NCBI GenBank assembly: GCA_016876035.1 | Contig: VGOE01000013.1 | Span: 1 to 45,454, forward strand | Direction of reading: 5' to 3' | Source of the DNA: Chloroflexota bacterium | Lineage (GTDB): Bacteria > Chloroflexota > Dehalococcoidia > UBA2247 > RBG-13-53-26 | DNA: 45,454 nt | Shown: one piece after another, positions 17,375 to 26,121 of the stretch | How the letters are laid out: the number at the start of each line of letters is the position of its first letter | Numbering within the stretch: the stretch's first letter is position 1 | Notes under the pieces: generated by a model | The model's input: the letters and a program-made list of their open reading frames with translations, nothing else | What the model was told of the DNA's origin: nothing | Databases searched by the model: none | Position numbers and translations under genes: made by a program

Positions 17375-17547
17375 TCGGTGGGAGAATTGCCGCGCGCAGG
17401 CATAGCCTCGACTGCAGCTGGGCTGCTCTCGGCAGTTATTGTTACGGGAATTGAACTCGGTGCTTGCACCACAAGTGCCGGAACAAATGAAAAGGCGGTA
17501 GACAATGCCGGCAACGATGCCCACCGCCCTTCGCTTCTCTCTGCTAA

Positions 17548-18765
17548 CTAAACGTCTGGCGCTCCCGTAATAGTGATGCCACAAACAAACTGGCCGGGAA
17601 AACCACCCTGATTATGGGCCAGTCCCAGCTTCACGTCCCTCAGTTGCCGCGATGGCTCCTCTGCTCTACTCTGGAACTGGGTATAGAACTCATAGACTTC
17701 GCGGCAGCCGCTGGCGCCAATAGGATGCCCGAAGGACTTCAAACCGCCGCTGATGTTCACGGGTATCTCACCTTCCTGCTCCCAAGCGCCTGAGTCCACG
17801 TCTTCCTTGCCATGTCCATACTGGCAAATGCCCATGGACTCGACTCCTATCAGCTCGGCAATGGAGAAGCAGTCGTGTACCTCAGCCAGGCTCAGCTCCT
17901 TTCGAGGATTCCTTATTCCCGCCTGAGCGTAAGCCTGCTTGGCCGCCGCCTCCGTGGCATCCCAGTAGGTGAAGTCGTAGTCCTCTCTCTCTTTTCCCCA
18001 TCCCGGACTGGCGGCTATACCAAAACCCTTGATGGTCACGTAGTCATGAGGATGCTTGGCAGCGAACTTCTTCACATCTTCAGTGCGGCACATAATGGCC
18101 GCCGCCGCGCCATCAGTTACCCCACAGCAGTCGAATAGTCCCAAGGGCCAGGCAATGATGGGGGCATTGACCGCCTGCTCCAACGTAATCTCTCGTCTCA
18201 GGTGAGCACGGGGATTTCGGGCGCCATTGCGGTGGCTCTTGACCGAAATCTTGGCCAGCGTAACCTTGCCTTCTTCGCGGCTCAAGCCGTATTTACGGAA
18301 GTAGGCAGTAGCCGCCATGGCATAGCGCCCTGGTGCGGCACCCTGCTCAGCCGCGTACATGGGATAGACCTTTCCTGGAGCTCCCGAGGTAACCAGCCCA
18401 GGGAAACCAGCGTCCTTCTGTTTCTCAAATCCCAATGCCAAAACGAGGTCGTATTGCTTGGAGGCCAGGCCCAGGGCAGCTCCCCGGATCGCTTCGGACC
18501 CAGAGCCGCAGGCGTTCTCCACCCGGGTGATGGGTATCTGTTGCAGTTGCAGTGTCTGAGCAACAACCAGGCCGGTGGTAGCATTATCATTGATATAATA
18601 TGCCACCCAGGCTGCTTCAATCTGGTTTCGCTCCACCCCAGCATCATCCAGAGCCTCGCAGCAGGCCTCTGTAATTAGGTCGAAGATGTCCGCCTCCCAC
18701 CTCTCACCCCATGCGGGGCAACCCATACCGATGATAGCGACTTTGTCCCTTATGCTTTCTGCCAT
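17548..18765 (-). CDS. Thiolase family protein (acetyl-CoA acetyltransferase/lipid-transfer type)
   Basis: A 405-residue thiolase-fold protein of the SCP2-like group often called lipid-transfer protein or archaeal acetoacetyl-CoA thiolase. The nucleophile is probably the Cys in VENACGSGSEAIRGA near residue 85. The C-terminal SGGLKSFGHPIGASGCREVYE holds the active-site His, and GGFPGQFVCGI matches the family end. It follows the HMG-CoA-synthase-like/DUF35 gene by 12 bases, matching the archaeal arrangement where thiolase, HMG-CoA synthase and DUF35 form one complex. Acetoacetyl-CoA formation is inferred from that context. Confidence 0.85.
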   Translation of the reverse strand: MAESIRDKVAIIGMGCPAWGERWEADIFDLITEACCEALDDAGVERNQIEAAWVAYYINDNATTGLVVAQTLQLQQIPITRVENACGSGSEAIRGAALGLASKQYDLVLALGFEKQKDAGFPGLVTSGAPGKVYPMYAAEQGAAPGRYAMAATAYFRKYGLSREEGKVTLAKISVKSHRNGARNPRAHLRREITLEQAVNAPIIAWPLGLFDCCGVTDGAAAAIMCRTEDVKKFAAKHPHDYVTIKGFGIAASPGWGKEREDYDFTYWDATEAAAKQAYAQAGIRNPRKELSLAEVHDCFSIAELIGVESMGICQYGHGKEDVDSGAWEQEGEIPVNISGGLKSFGHPIGASGCREVYEFYTQFQSRAEEPSRQLRDVKLGLAHNQGGFPGQFVCGITITGAPDV

Positions 18766-18777
18766 CTTAACTATCTC

Positions 18778-20208
18778 CTAACATCTTACGGGTCGGGCCT
18801 TCCACATATAGTTGCGAAAGCCTGATCCCTCTCTTATTCCATCAAAGACCATCCTGAAGGTAAACTCCATATCTATGCCGACATCGATCTTCTCAGGGTC
18901 ACGGTCGGTCAGCGAAGAGTAGTATCTGCCACCACCCTCCAGGTCGATCACTCCCCTGACGAGAGGCAGTATTATCTCTCTGGCCCTTTCATCTATACTA
19001 TAGGTGAAGAGCTTGCCCTTCTTGTCAGATAGCCTTATTTCCTCAAAGTTATCCTTGGCCTGGCAGTACATGCACAATCGCTGTCTCGGAAACTGGATAT
19101 GCCCGCAGCTCTTGCACTTTTGTCCGTACATGGCGTAGAACATCTTGCGGTCTCTCCAGACAGCGGTGACAGGGGAACGGCGGGGCGGGCGGAAACCAGG
19201 CTGCCCTTCAATCACATTGCGCATCTGTAGGTAAGCACCATAACTGGAGAGATCCATCTTCGAGGCCAGGTGACGCTTTATCCCCCGCCTGTTCTTGATC
19301 TTAGCGATCTGATCCGTCACTCGCAAAGCATAGGCATCAGCCCCGTCACCGTAGGAGGCAAAGAGCAGCCTGTCGCCCGGTTTGGCCTCCTCCAGAGCAG
19401 CTACCAGAGTCATGGCTGCAAAGGCACAGCCTGTGTCACCCACTGAATCAAATAGAGGTTGCTGCACCTGGGTCTTGGCATCGAGGCCGATTTTCCTAGC
19501 GATGGTGGCGTGCGACCTGCCATCAGGAGCGTAGAAGGCCGCCTTGGCGAAGTCTTTCGCAGTCAGCTTGTGCTTTTGCATCAGCCCATTTACAGCCTGA
19601 GGCAAGATCTTCTCGAACCCCTCGTCCTTGATGAAGCGGTCCTCCCAGGCCCAGCCGTAGAGGTCATTCTCCTTGCGCCATATGTCCATGAACTCGCTGG
19701 AAAGGGTGTAGCTTCCCTCGATGCTGGCAGCAACATCCGAGTCCCCCAGCAGAAAGGCGGCTGCCCCGTCGCCATATATAGGCTCAAACTCCGAATTTGG
19801 AGCCGGCAGCCGGCACTCGGAGGCCACTACCACGATCCTGTGAGCCTCTCCCGCCTTGATGGCGTTGGCGGCAGCAGTGAAAGCATTAGTGCAGGCCCTC
19901 AAAGAATTGCCGAAGTCCATGGTGCTGGCATCTTCACGAAGGTCGGCAGCAGCCCTGATTATGCTGGCTGATTGTTTGTCTTTATAGGGTGGCGTGGTGG
20001 AGGCGAAATAAAGCCCATCCACTGTCTTCCGGTCTATGCCAGCGAGACAGTCGACCACTGCTTCCACCGCCATGGTGATGCTGTCTTCGTCAGCGTTGGC
20101 GACCGCTCTTTCCCCCCGGCCCAGCGACTTCCCCCACACCGCACCGATTGTATCTCGACTCAGCCTGTATATCGGAATGTAACCACCGTACGAAACTATA
20201 CCTACCAT
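18778..20208 (-). CDS. HMG-CoA synthase-like protein fused to a DUF35 OB-fold domain
   Basis: A 476-residue fusion. Residues 1 to about 330 are a ketoacyl synthase III/HMG-CoA synthase fold, beginning VGIVSYGGYIPIYRLSRD, with the nucleophilic Cys in FGNSLRACTNAF and a later FDSVGDTGCAFAAM. From about 350 the chain is DUF35: a rubredoxin-like zinc ribbon with CKSCGHIQFPRQRLCMYC, then an OB fold. In archaea DUF35 is a separate protein that bridges thiolase and HMG-CoA synthase and passes acetoacetyl-CoA between them. Here it is covalently attached, with the thiolase next in the operon. The product may be HMG-CoA or another branched acyl-CoA. Confidence 0.82.
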   Translation of the reverse strand: MVGIVSYGGYIPIYRLSRDTIGAVWGKSLGRGERAVANADEDSITMAVEAVVDCLAGIDRKTVDGLYFASTTPPYKDKQSASIIRAAADLREDASTMDFGNSLRACTNAFTAAANAIKAGEAHRIVVVASECRLPAPNSEFEPIYGDGAAAFLLGDSDVAASIEGSYTLSSEFMDIWRKENDLYGWAWEDRFIKDEGFEKILPQAVNGLMQKHKLTAKDFAKAAFYAPDGRSHATIARKIGLDAKTQVQQPLFDSVGDTGCAFAAMTLVAALEEAKPGDRLLFASYGDGADAYALRVTDQIAKIKNRRGIKRHLASKMDLSSYGAYLQMRNVIEGQPGFRPPRRSPVTAVWRDRKMFYAMYGQKCKSCGHIQFPRQRLCMYCQAKDNFEEIRLSDKKGKLFTYSIDERAREIILPLVRGVIDLEGGGRYYSSLTDRDPEKIDVGIDMEFTFRMVFDGIREGSGFRNYMWKARPVRC

Positions 20209-20375
20209 CTCCTATCTCTCCTTTTCCAGGTCCTGTTGCAGACGAACTTATTACCGGGACTCAACTCCATAACATAAATGGAAGACCGTTTAACAAGCGG
20301 TTGAATTCCCGCAGGAATGGTGCGCCTATTGCACACTTGATGTGGAATCCCATGCCCAGTCACAAGTATACATAT

Positions 20376-20405
20376 ACAGTATGATACTCCGTGCTGGTGT
20401 GTCAA
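20376..20405 (-). promoter_or_regulatory. Putative promoter of the HMGS-thiolase operon
   Basis: On the minus strand TTGACA (20405-20400) and TACTGT (20381-20376) have an 18-base spacer. The short inverted repeat GTATA-CA-TATAC overlaps the -10 region just downstream. The -35 lies inside a larger dyad at 20394-20432. Confidence 0.35.
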
Positions 20406-20432
20406 TTCTGTGCAGTTGACATAATACACCAG
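20394..20432. repeat. Inverted repeat in the HMGS promoter region
   Basis: Arms CTGGTGT (20394-20400) and ACACCAG (20426-20432) flank an inner dyad GTCAA (20401-20405)/TTGAC (20416-20420), with five extra bases on the right side. It could be an operator or a relic of a small element. Confidence 0.4.
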
Positions 20433-20574
20433 GGCATTTTATCTTCTCGCCGTCGCTGAATCCGCGGTGGAAAGATCAGAAACACAAGAACACGTTCATA
20501 AATGATTTCGCCGCTATTTGTCTGTGGATAGACATTTCCACAACATGCTGCGTAAACCTGCCCCAGCAGTCTGG

Positions 20575-21519
20575 CTACTCGCTCTTAACCTGTTTGCTCT
20601 TGCCATGAAAAACTCTGTGAACCTCTTTCAGGTGTCTATCGGTGACGTGTGTGTAGACTTGCGTCGTAGTTATACTCTCGTGCCCCAGCATCTCTTGAAC
20701 AGAGCGGATGTCCGCCCCAGCAATCAACAGGTCGGTGGCAAAAGAATGTCTTAGTGTGTGGGGACTCGTCTTAACCTGCAAGTGGCACATCCTGCCATAC
20801 TTCTTGACAATTCTCTGAACGGATCTTGGAGTCAACCGCATTCTCTCGCCGTCCTTCGATATGTCTTCCGCACCAGCATACCGAATAAAGAGAGGCCTGA
20901 AGTAGTCCTCACGCGATCTCAAATAACGCCCCACCCATTCTGCGGCGCTCTCTGACAGGAATACGACCCGTGCCTTGCTGCCCTTGCCAATCACGCCCAA
21001 CTCCTTGCGCTCTAAGTCAATCTGCTCACGATTCAGCCGCGTAAGCTCAGACACCCTGAGCCCTGTGCTAAACAGCATCTCTAGGATGGCCCTATCCCTT
21101 AAGCCCGTAATGTTTGAGGTATCTGGGCTACCGAGCAGTCTTTCAATTTCCTCCGAACTCAGGAATTTTATAACTCTCGAACCGGTCTTGGGGAGCTGTA
21201 TTCGATCGGGAGACAACGCAGTCAAATTACGCTGGACGATCAGGTATCGCAACAAAGCCCTCAGAGCGATTAGGTAGTAAGTCTGCGTGATCTTCTTGAG
21301 CCCCTCGCCGCTGGGACCAGCCAACCTCGCCAAGTATAACCTGTATCTTCTGACAAGTTCTTCATCTACATCCTGCACGCTCGCTTTAGAATCGGTTTCA
21401 GCAAGCCATTCTGAGAAACGCCTCAAGTACCGCCTGTATAGCTCGATTGTGAGGGGGGAGTAGTTTCTTTCCACTTCCAGATACTCTAGGAACTCCTGAA
21501 TTGCCTGATCTAGCATCAT
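20575..21519 (-). CDS. Tyrosine recombinase, XerC/XerD type
   Basis: A 314-residue site-specific recombinase. The N-terminal SAM-like core-binding domain (residues 1-90, LEYLEVERNYSPLTIELYRR) is followed by the catalytic domain with Arg in STGLRVSELTRL, Lys in IGKGSKARVV, HTLRHSFAT, the later His in EMLGHESITTTQ and the nucleophile Tyr in VYTHV. The full set suggests an active enzyme. Its size and lack of a phage context favour a chromosomal dimer-resolving Xer protein. AGGAGA lies six bases before the ATG. Confidence 0.88.
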   Translation of the reverse strand: MMLDQAIQEFLEYLEVERNYSPLTIELYRRYLRRFSEWLAETDSKASVQDVDEELVRRYRLYLARLAGPSGEGLKKITQTYYLIALRALLRYLIVQRNLTALSPDRIQLPKTGSRVIKFLSSEEIERLLGSPDTSNITGLRDRAILEMLFSTGLRVSELTRLNREQIDLERKELGVIGKGSKARVVFLSESAAEWVGRYLRSREDYFRPLFIRYAGAEDISKDGERMRLTPRSVQRIVKKYGRMCHLQVKTSPHTLRHSFATDLLIAGADIRSVQEMLGHESITTTQVYTHVTDRHLKEVHRVFHGKSKQVKSE

Positions 21520-21627
21520 CGGTTTCTCCTAGTAGAATGTCGCATAATGGACGTTTTGAGACATGGCACATTTTCCATTAACTATTATTGACATAACTAA
21601 CTATCACTTTGAAACATCCTTTTCCCC

Positions 21628-22731
21628 TCACCCGCCTGCCTCTCCCGCCTCACTATGCTCCCCAACCCTCCCAGCCACCACCTCCAGCAACCTGTGCAGA
21701 CCCCACCCCTTAGCTGCCGAGATGGCCAGCATGCCCTCACCCTCACCGGTTGGACACACCTGCCGTACGAAACGGTCTTCCTCTGCGCCCTCGCTACTCA
21801 ACAGGTCTATCTTGTTGAGCAGGGTAAGCCTCGGCTTATGCCCCAGACCCAAATCCCTCAATATATCCTCTACTGTCTGGCACTGCTCTGCCGCATTCTT
21901 GTGGGTTACATCCACCACATGAAGCAACAAATCGGCTTCTTCCAACTCCTCCAATGTCGCCCTGAAGGCTGCCACAACAGTCGGAGGTAACTTATGAATG
22001 AAGCCTACAGTATCACTCACCAGAATACGCCGTTGATCAGGCAAGGTCACACGGCGCGTCACCGGATCGAGGGTAGAGAACAGCTTGTCCTCCACCAGCA
22101 CATCGGCCTTGCTCAGTGCGTTCAATAGCGTGCTCTTCCCAGCATTAGTGTAACCGACCAGCGATACCATAGGAACACCACCCCTCCTGCGGCGCTTGCG
22201 ATATAGAGCACGATGTTTTCGCACCGCCTCAATCTCCCTCTTCAAGCGCTGAATCCTTCGCTCGATCAGTCGCCTATCGGTCTCCAACTGGGTCTCTCCA
22301 GGCCCTCTGGTACCGATCCCAGCACCCAGCCTCTCCAGGTGACTCCACTGCCCAGCCAGGCGAGGCAACAAATACTCGCTCTGTGCCAGATCCACTTGTA
22401 GCTGCCCCTCATGCGTATGGGCATGATTGGCAAAGATATCTAGGATCAACGCAGTGCGATCGATAACCTTAACCTCAAGAGCCTCCTCCAAATACCTCTG
22501 CTGCCTGGGTGAAAGCTCATCATCGAAGATGGCCACATCGTATCCAGTCTCATTCTTGAGAGCCACCACTTCCTCTAGCTTGCCTCTGCCTAAGTAAGAT
22601 GTAGGCGATGGTCTATCTAGCCGCTGCACCACTTCAGCCACAACTTCAACATCAGCCGTGTCAGCCAAGCTAGCCAACTCAGCTATAGAATCCTCTGCTC
22701 GCCAGCCGGCATTCCCAGTCTTTGTCTCCAC
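21628..22731 (-). CDS. hflX: GTPase HflX
   Basis: An HflX GTPase, which binds the large ribosomal subunit and splits stalled ribosomes. The N-terminal domain includes PTSYLGRGKLEEV and IFDDELSPRQQR, the linker GIGTRGPGETQLETDRR is diagnostic, and the G domain has GYTNAGKST, DTVGF and NKID. The coordinate given starts at a GTG at 22731, but the family N-terminus continues upstream in frame for 19 codons (KLYPTAETKERAVLVGVE). It reaches a ribosome site AGGAGG at 22798-22793 with only an ATC (22788-22786) in place of a start codon. The true protein is probably longer. Confidence 0.92.
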   Translation of the reverse strand: METKTGNAGWRAEDSIAELASLADTADVEVVAEVVQRLDRPSPTSYLGRGKLEEVVALKNETGYDVAIFDDELSPRQQRYLEEALEVKVIDRTALILDIFANHAHTHEGQLQVDLAQSEYLLPRLAGQWSHLERLGAGIGTRGPGETQLETDRRLIERRIQRLKREIEAVRKHRALYRKRRRRGGVPMVSLVGYTNAGKSTLLNALSKADVLVEDKLFSTLDPVTRRVTLPDQRRILVSDTVGFIHKLPPTVVAAFRATLEELEEADLLLHVVDVTHKNAAEQCQTVEDILRDLGLGHKPRLTLLNKIDLLSSEGAEEDRFVRQVCPTGEGEGMLAISAAKGWGLHRLLEVVAGRVGEHSEAGEAGG

Positions 22732-22792
22732 ACCAACCAGTACCGCCCGCTCTTTGGTCTCCGCCGTGGGGTAGAGTTTGCCGGGGATGGTA

Positions 22793-22840
22793 CCTCCTTT
22801 ATGTCACCTGTTTATGTCAATCACACCTGTTTTATGTCAA
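22793..22840 (-). repeat. Three tandem TGACATAAA-type repeats upstream of hflX
   Basis: On the minus strand the sequence reads TTGACATAAAACAGGTG, TTGACATAAACAGGTG, then TGACATAAAGGAGG, the last merging into the ribosome site. Each repeat contains a -35-like TTGACA or TGACA. A regulator-binding role or promoter duplication is possible. Confidence 0.45.
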
Positions 22841-22894
22841 ACGTGGCAGGAACAAAAGCGTTGTTATGTCGCCATGTCCATGCTTTTCTTGGTT

Positions 22895-24070
22895 CTATCC
22901 CTTGCCCACAGATGTATGCCACTTCGCTAGGCGGGCCAATCCCTCCGCCACCTCGTTGTCAGGAGCAGTCAGTGAAAGACGCACATAGCCCTCCCCGTAC
23001 CTGCCATAGCCTGTGCCTGGGGTAACCACCACCCCAGTCTCTTCTAACAACTTGGTGGCAAATCCCTCCGCGGTATAGCCCTGCGGGATTCCAGCCCAGA
23101 TATACAGGCTGGCTTTGGGTGGAGTCACCCGCAGGCCCATCTCCCGGAGAACCCCTAACATGGCATCGCGCCGCCGTTGATAGATCTCATTATGCTCCCT
23201 GATACACCCCTGGTCCCCCTGCAAAGCTTCAATAGCAGCATACTGAATAGCCTGAGGAATCCCAGAATCAAGATTTGACTTGATCCGCATTAAAGCATCT
23301 CTTATCTGGGCATTACCCACTGCCATCCCCACCCGCCACCCGGTCATGTTGAAACTCTTGGACAAGGAATGAAACTCCAACCCGATATCTTTGGCCCCAG
23401 GCACCTGCATGAAGCTGACGGGCCGATAGCCATCGAAAGCTACCTCCGTATAAGGGGCATCATGGCAGACTACCAGGTCGTATCTCTTAGCAAAATCCAC
23501 CACCTCTTGGAAGAAGTCCATGCCAGCAACTGCCGCCGTTGGGTTATTGGGGTAATTCAACCACAACAGCTTGGCGCGACGAGCTACTTCTGCTGGTATC
23601 TGCCCCAGGTCAGGTAGAAAGCGGTTTTTCTCGGTCAAAGGCAAGAAATAGCACTGGCCACCGGCGAACATCGTGCTTACGGAATAGACCGGATAGGCCG
23701 GGTCGGGAACAAGAACAATGTCGCCAGGATCAACAAAGCACAAGGCAATATGCCCAATACCTTCCTTCGATCCGATCAGAGGTAACACTTCTTTATCGGG
23801 ATCGAGCACTACACCGAAGCGCTGCTCATACCATCGGGCTATAGTTCGTCGGAACTCCGATAGCCCGTACGTCTCAGGATAACGGTGATTGGCCGGATCC
23901 CTAGCAGCCTGGCACAGTCGTTCGATAACATGGCTCGGCGTAGGAATGTCAGGATCGCCAATAGCAAAGCTAATCACCTTCTCTCCCCGAGCCTTCTTTT
24001 CAGCAATCTTCTCCGAGATTCGCACAAAGAGATAGGGTGGTAACCCTTCAATGCGCCTGGAAATTCTCAT
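22895..24070 (-). CDS. dapL: LL-diaminopimelate aminotransferase
   Basis: A 391-residue PLP-dependent class I/II aminotransferase of the LL-DAP type, which converts tetrahydrodipicolinate directly to LL-diaminopimelate. The start ISRRIEGLPPYLFVRI, the PLP region LNYPNNPTAA and the lysine in FHSLSKSFNMTGWRVG are visible. ATG 24070 is chosen because GGAGG lies four bases upstream and because it overlaps the dapF stop as ATGA, a translational coupling. dapF next door supports the lysine/DAP role. A general aspartate-family aminotransferase is the alternative. Confidence 0.87.
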   Translation of the reverse strand: MRISRRIEGLPPYLFVRISEKIAEKKARGEKVISFAIGDPDIPTPSHVIERLCQAARDPANHRYPETYGLSEFRRTIARWYEQRFGVVLDPDKEVLPLIGSKEGIGHIALCFVDPGDIVLVPDPAYPVYSVSTMFAGGQCYFLPLTEKNRFLPDLGQIPAEVARRAKLLWLNYPNNPTAAVAGMDFFQEVVDFAKRYDLVVCHDAPYTEVAFDGYRPVSFMQVPGAKDIGLEFHSLSKSFNMTGWRVGMAVGNAQIRDALMRIKSNLDSGIPQAIQYAAIEALQGDQGCIREHNEIYQRRRDAMLGVLREMGLRVTPPKASLYIWAGIPQGYTAEGFATKLLEETGVVVTPGTGYGRYGEGYVRLSLTAPDNEVAEGLARLAKWHTSVGKG

Positions 24071-24915
24071 TGTTCCTCCAACACCAAGTTCCTCCGCAGC
24101 CAATCACCAGTGAATACCAGAGCAGCTTCTCCCCTGAGATATACCCCGCCTTTCCCGTCCCATCCTACCGTCAACCGTCCCCCGGGGAGTATGACATCCA
24201 CCCAACGATCAACATAGCTATGCAGCATGGCTGTCACTGCTATAGCACAAGCGCCACTGCCACAGGATAGGGTTTCTCCTACACCCCTTTCCCAGACCCG
24301 AGCCTTTATCTCCTTCCGCGACGCCACGCTGGCCACCTCAAAGTTCAAGCCTTGCGGGAAGAGTTCGTGATGCACCACGATGGGGCCTAAGTCAGGCAGA
24401 GGAAAATCAGACAACTCTTTGACAAAACACACCCCATGAGGATTTCCCATCGAAACGAAACTCAACAGCAGATCCGTGCCCTGGACATGAAGGGGATAGT
24501 CCAGTATAGGAGCTCTGTCAGCCGATATCGCCACCGGGATTTCCTCAGCGCCAAACTTTGGTATTCCCATATTCACTTCGAATCTGCCATCACCCTCCGG
24601 CCTGACCCTCCTGATGCCAGCGGTCGTCTCGATGCTAATCTCCTTGCCAGCCCTAGCCAAGCCTCGATCAATAACGTACCTGGCAAAGCACCGCAAGCCA
24701 TTGCCGCACACCTCTGCTTCGGAGCCGTCCGAGTTGAATATGCGCATGCGGAAATCCGCCACCTTCGATTTCAGCAACAGCATCAGGCCATCGCCTCCAA
24801 TACCAAAGCGTCGCTGGCACATGGCTTCGGCTAGCCTGGGCCAGTCGCAGTCTAGCCCTTCAGCCTCTACCAGGACGAAATCATTTCCGGTGGCTTGTAG
24901 CTTGGCGAACTTCAT
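24067..24915 (-). CDS. dapF: Diaminopimelate epimerase
   Basis: A 282-residue DapF, which converts LL- to meso-diaminopimelate by a two-cysteine mechanism. Both cysteines are present in their motifs, FNSDGSEAEVCGNGLRCFARY and GETLSCGSGACA. The N-terminus MKFAKLQATGNDFVLVE fixes the start at 24915; a further ATG at 24936 is in frame but less likely. It is the gene before dapL with a 4-base overlap, so the last two steps to meso-DAP are made together. No murein synthesis genes are in the window, so lysine synthesis is a sufficient explanation. Confidence 0.94.
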   Translation of the reverse strand: MKFAKLQATGNDFVLVEAEGLDCDWPRLAEAMCQRRFGIGGDGLMLLLKSKVADFRMRIFNSDGSEAEVCGNGLRCFARYVIDRGLARAGKEISIETTAGIRRVRPEGDGRFEVNMGIPKFGAEEIPVAISADRAPILDYPLHVQGTDLLLSFVSMGNPHGVCFVKELSDFPLPDLGPIVVHHELFPQGLNFEVASVASRKEIKARVWERGVGETLSCGSGACAIAVTAMLHSYVDRWVDVILPGGRLTVGWDGKGGVYLRGEAALVFTGDWLRRNLVLEEQ

Positions 24916-24984
24916 GCCTTGTGCTGGACTTCCCATCTATGCCGATTGTAACAGGAGCACATCCCAGGGGCAAGAGGCACGGTG

Positions 24985-26089
24985 TTACTCTCTTGTGCCG
25001 ATTTGCGACCTGAGGTAGGACTCGATGAACTTGTCTAGATCACCATCCAAAATCGCAGTAGTGTTGCCGGTTTCAACGCCGGTGCGGTGGTCTTTTACCA
25101 TCTTATATGGATGGAGAACATAGCTTCGGATCTGGTTGCCCCAGGCAGCGCTTTGATGCTCACCCTTGAGCCTTGCCCTTTCCTCAGCTTCCTTGGCTCG
25201 CTCCACACCTAAGAGGCGAGCCTGAAGGACTTTAAGAGCCACTTCCTTATTCTGATGCTGAGAACGCTGGCTCTGACAAGTAGCCACCAGCCCTGTAGGA
25301 AGGTGAATGATACGGACTGCAGAACTCGTCTTCTGCATATGTTGCCCACCAGGCCCGCTGGATCTGAAAGTCTCCACCTTTAGTTCATCAGGGCCTATGC
25401 GTACCTCCGTAGCCTTATCTACTTCAGGAAGAACCTCTACCAGAGCGAAGGACGTGTGTCGAGCATGATCCGCATCGAAGGGAGAAAGACGGACGAGGCG
25501 GTGTACACCGTGCTCAGATTTCAGATATCCGTAGGCATAATCCCCGCTGATCTCCAGCAGGGCACTCTTTATACCTGCTTCTTCTCCGGGAGATGTGTCC
25601 AGCAAATCCGTACGATAACCCCGCCTTTCCGCCCACCTTATATACATCCTGAGCAGCATCTCCGCCCAGTCCTGAGACTCTGTACCGCCTGCGCCCGCAT
25701 GGACAGCCAGAAGCGCGTCCCTGTGGTCATATTCACCACTCAGAAGCAGTTGAAAGTCCAGCTTCTCCAGTTGGGAAGAAATCTGATCGAGTTCGGAGGC
25801 GATTTCCGCCTCTAAAGACACGTCCTTCTCCTGAAGAGATAGACTAACCAGTTCGGCTAGGTCATTGACCTTTCCTTCCAAGGCGCGCCAGGTTTGTATT
25901 TCATCGTTCAGGATAGAAAGTCGGCGCATAACATCATTTGCCCTCGAGGGATCCTGCCAGAAATCGGGCTTGCCTGACTCTGTAATTAACCGAGCCGCCT
26001 CTTTTTCCTTGCCGGCAATGTCAAAGACGCACCATCGTGGAAATGATGCGATCCCTCAAGTCTTCCAGTCTTTCCTTCTCATTTTGCAT
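24985..26089 (-). CDS. prfB: Peptide chain release factor 2, with programmed +1 frameshift
   Basis: RF2 recognises UGA and UAA. Translation starts at ATG 26089 (GGAGGATCGATA upstream), runs 22 codons to CTT TGA C, and shifts +1 at 26020-26026. It then continues as LDIAGKEKEAARLITESGKP through PDFWQDPSRAN to the stop at 24985, giving about 367 residues, the usual length. The tripeptide SPF, which sets UGA specificity, is in VRLSPFDADHARHTSF, and the catalytic GGQ is in SSGPGGQHMQKTSSAVRI. The frameshift lets RF2 level control its own synthesis. It follows the endonuclease V gene by 32 bases. Confidence 0.95.
26020..26026 (-). promoter_or_regulatory. prfB programmed +1 frameshift site
   Basis: The minus strand reads CTTTGAC, the canonical slip site. 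The zero frame ends at TGA (26023-26021) and the +1 frame restores the RF2 N-terminus. The Shine-Dalgarno-like stimulator that precedes the site in E. coli (AGGGGG) is weak here: only GATGGTG is seen. Confidence 0.92.
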
Positions 26090-26121
26090 TATCGATCCTC
26101 CTCATCTCAGCAGGCAGAGCT

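Larger units (their letters stand above)
20209..20574. other. Intergenic region, 366 bases, with promoter and dyad
   Basis: Lies between the HMG-CoA-synthase-like gene and the Xer gene, both minus strand. It holds the probable promoter and inverted repeat described at 20376-20432. No coding frame is convincing. Confidence 0.4.

Noticed and set aside
17375-17547. Bidirectional terminator between the SDR and thiolase genes
   Set aside because: A GGCGGT/ACCGCC pairing exists, but its loop is over 20 bases and no T-run follows, so support is too weak.
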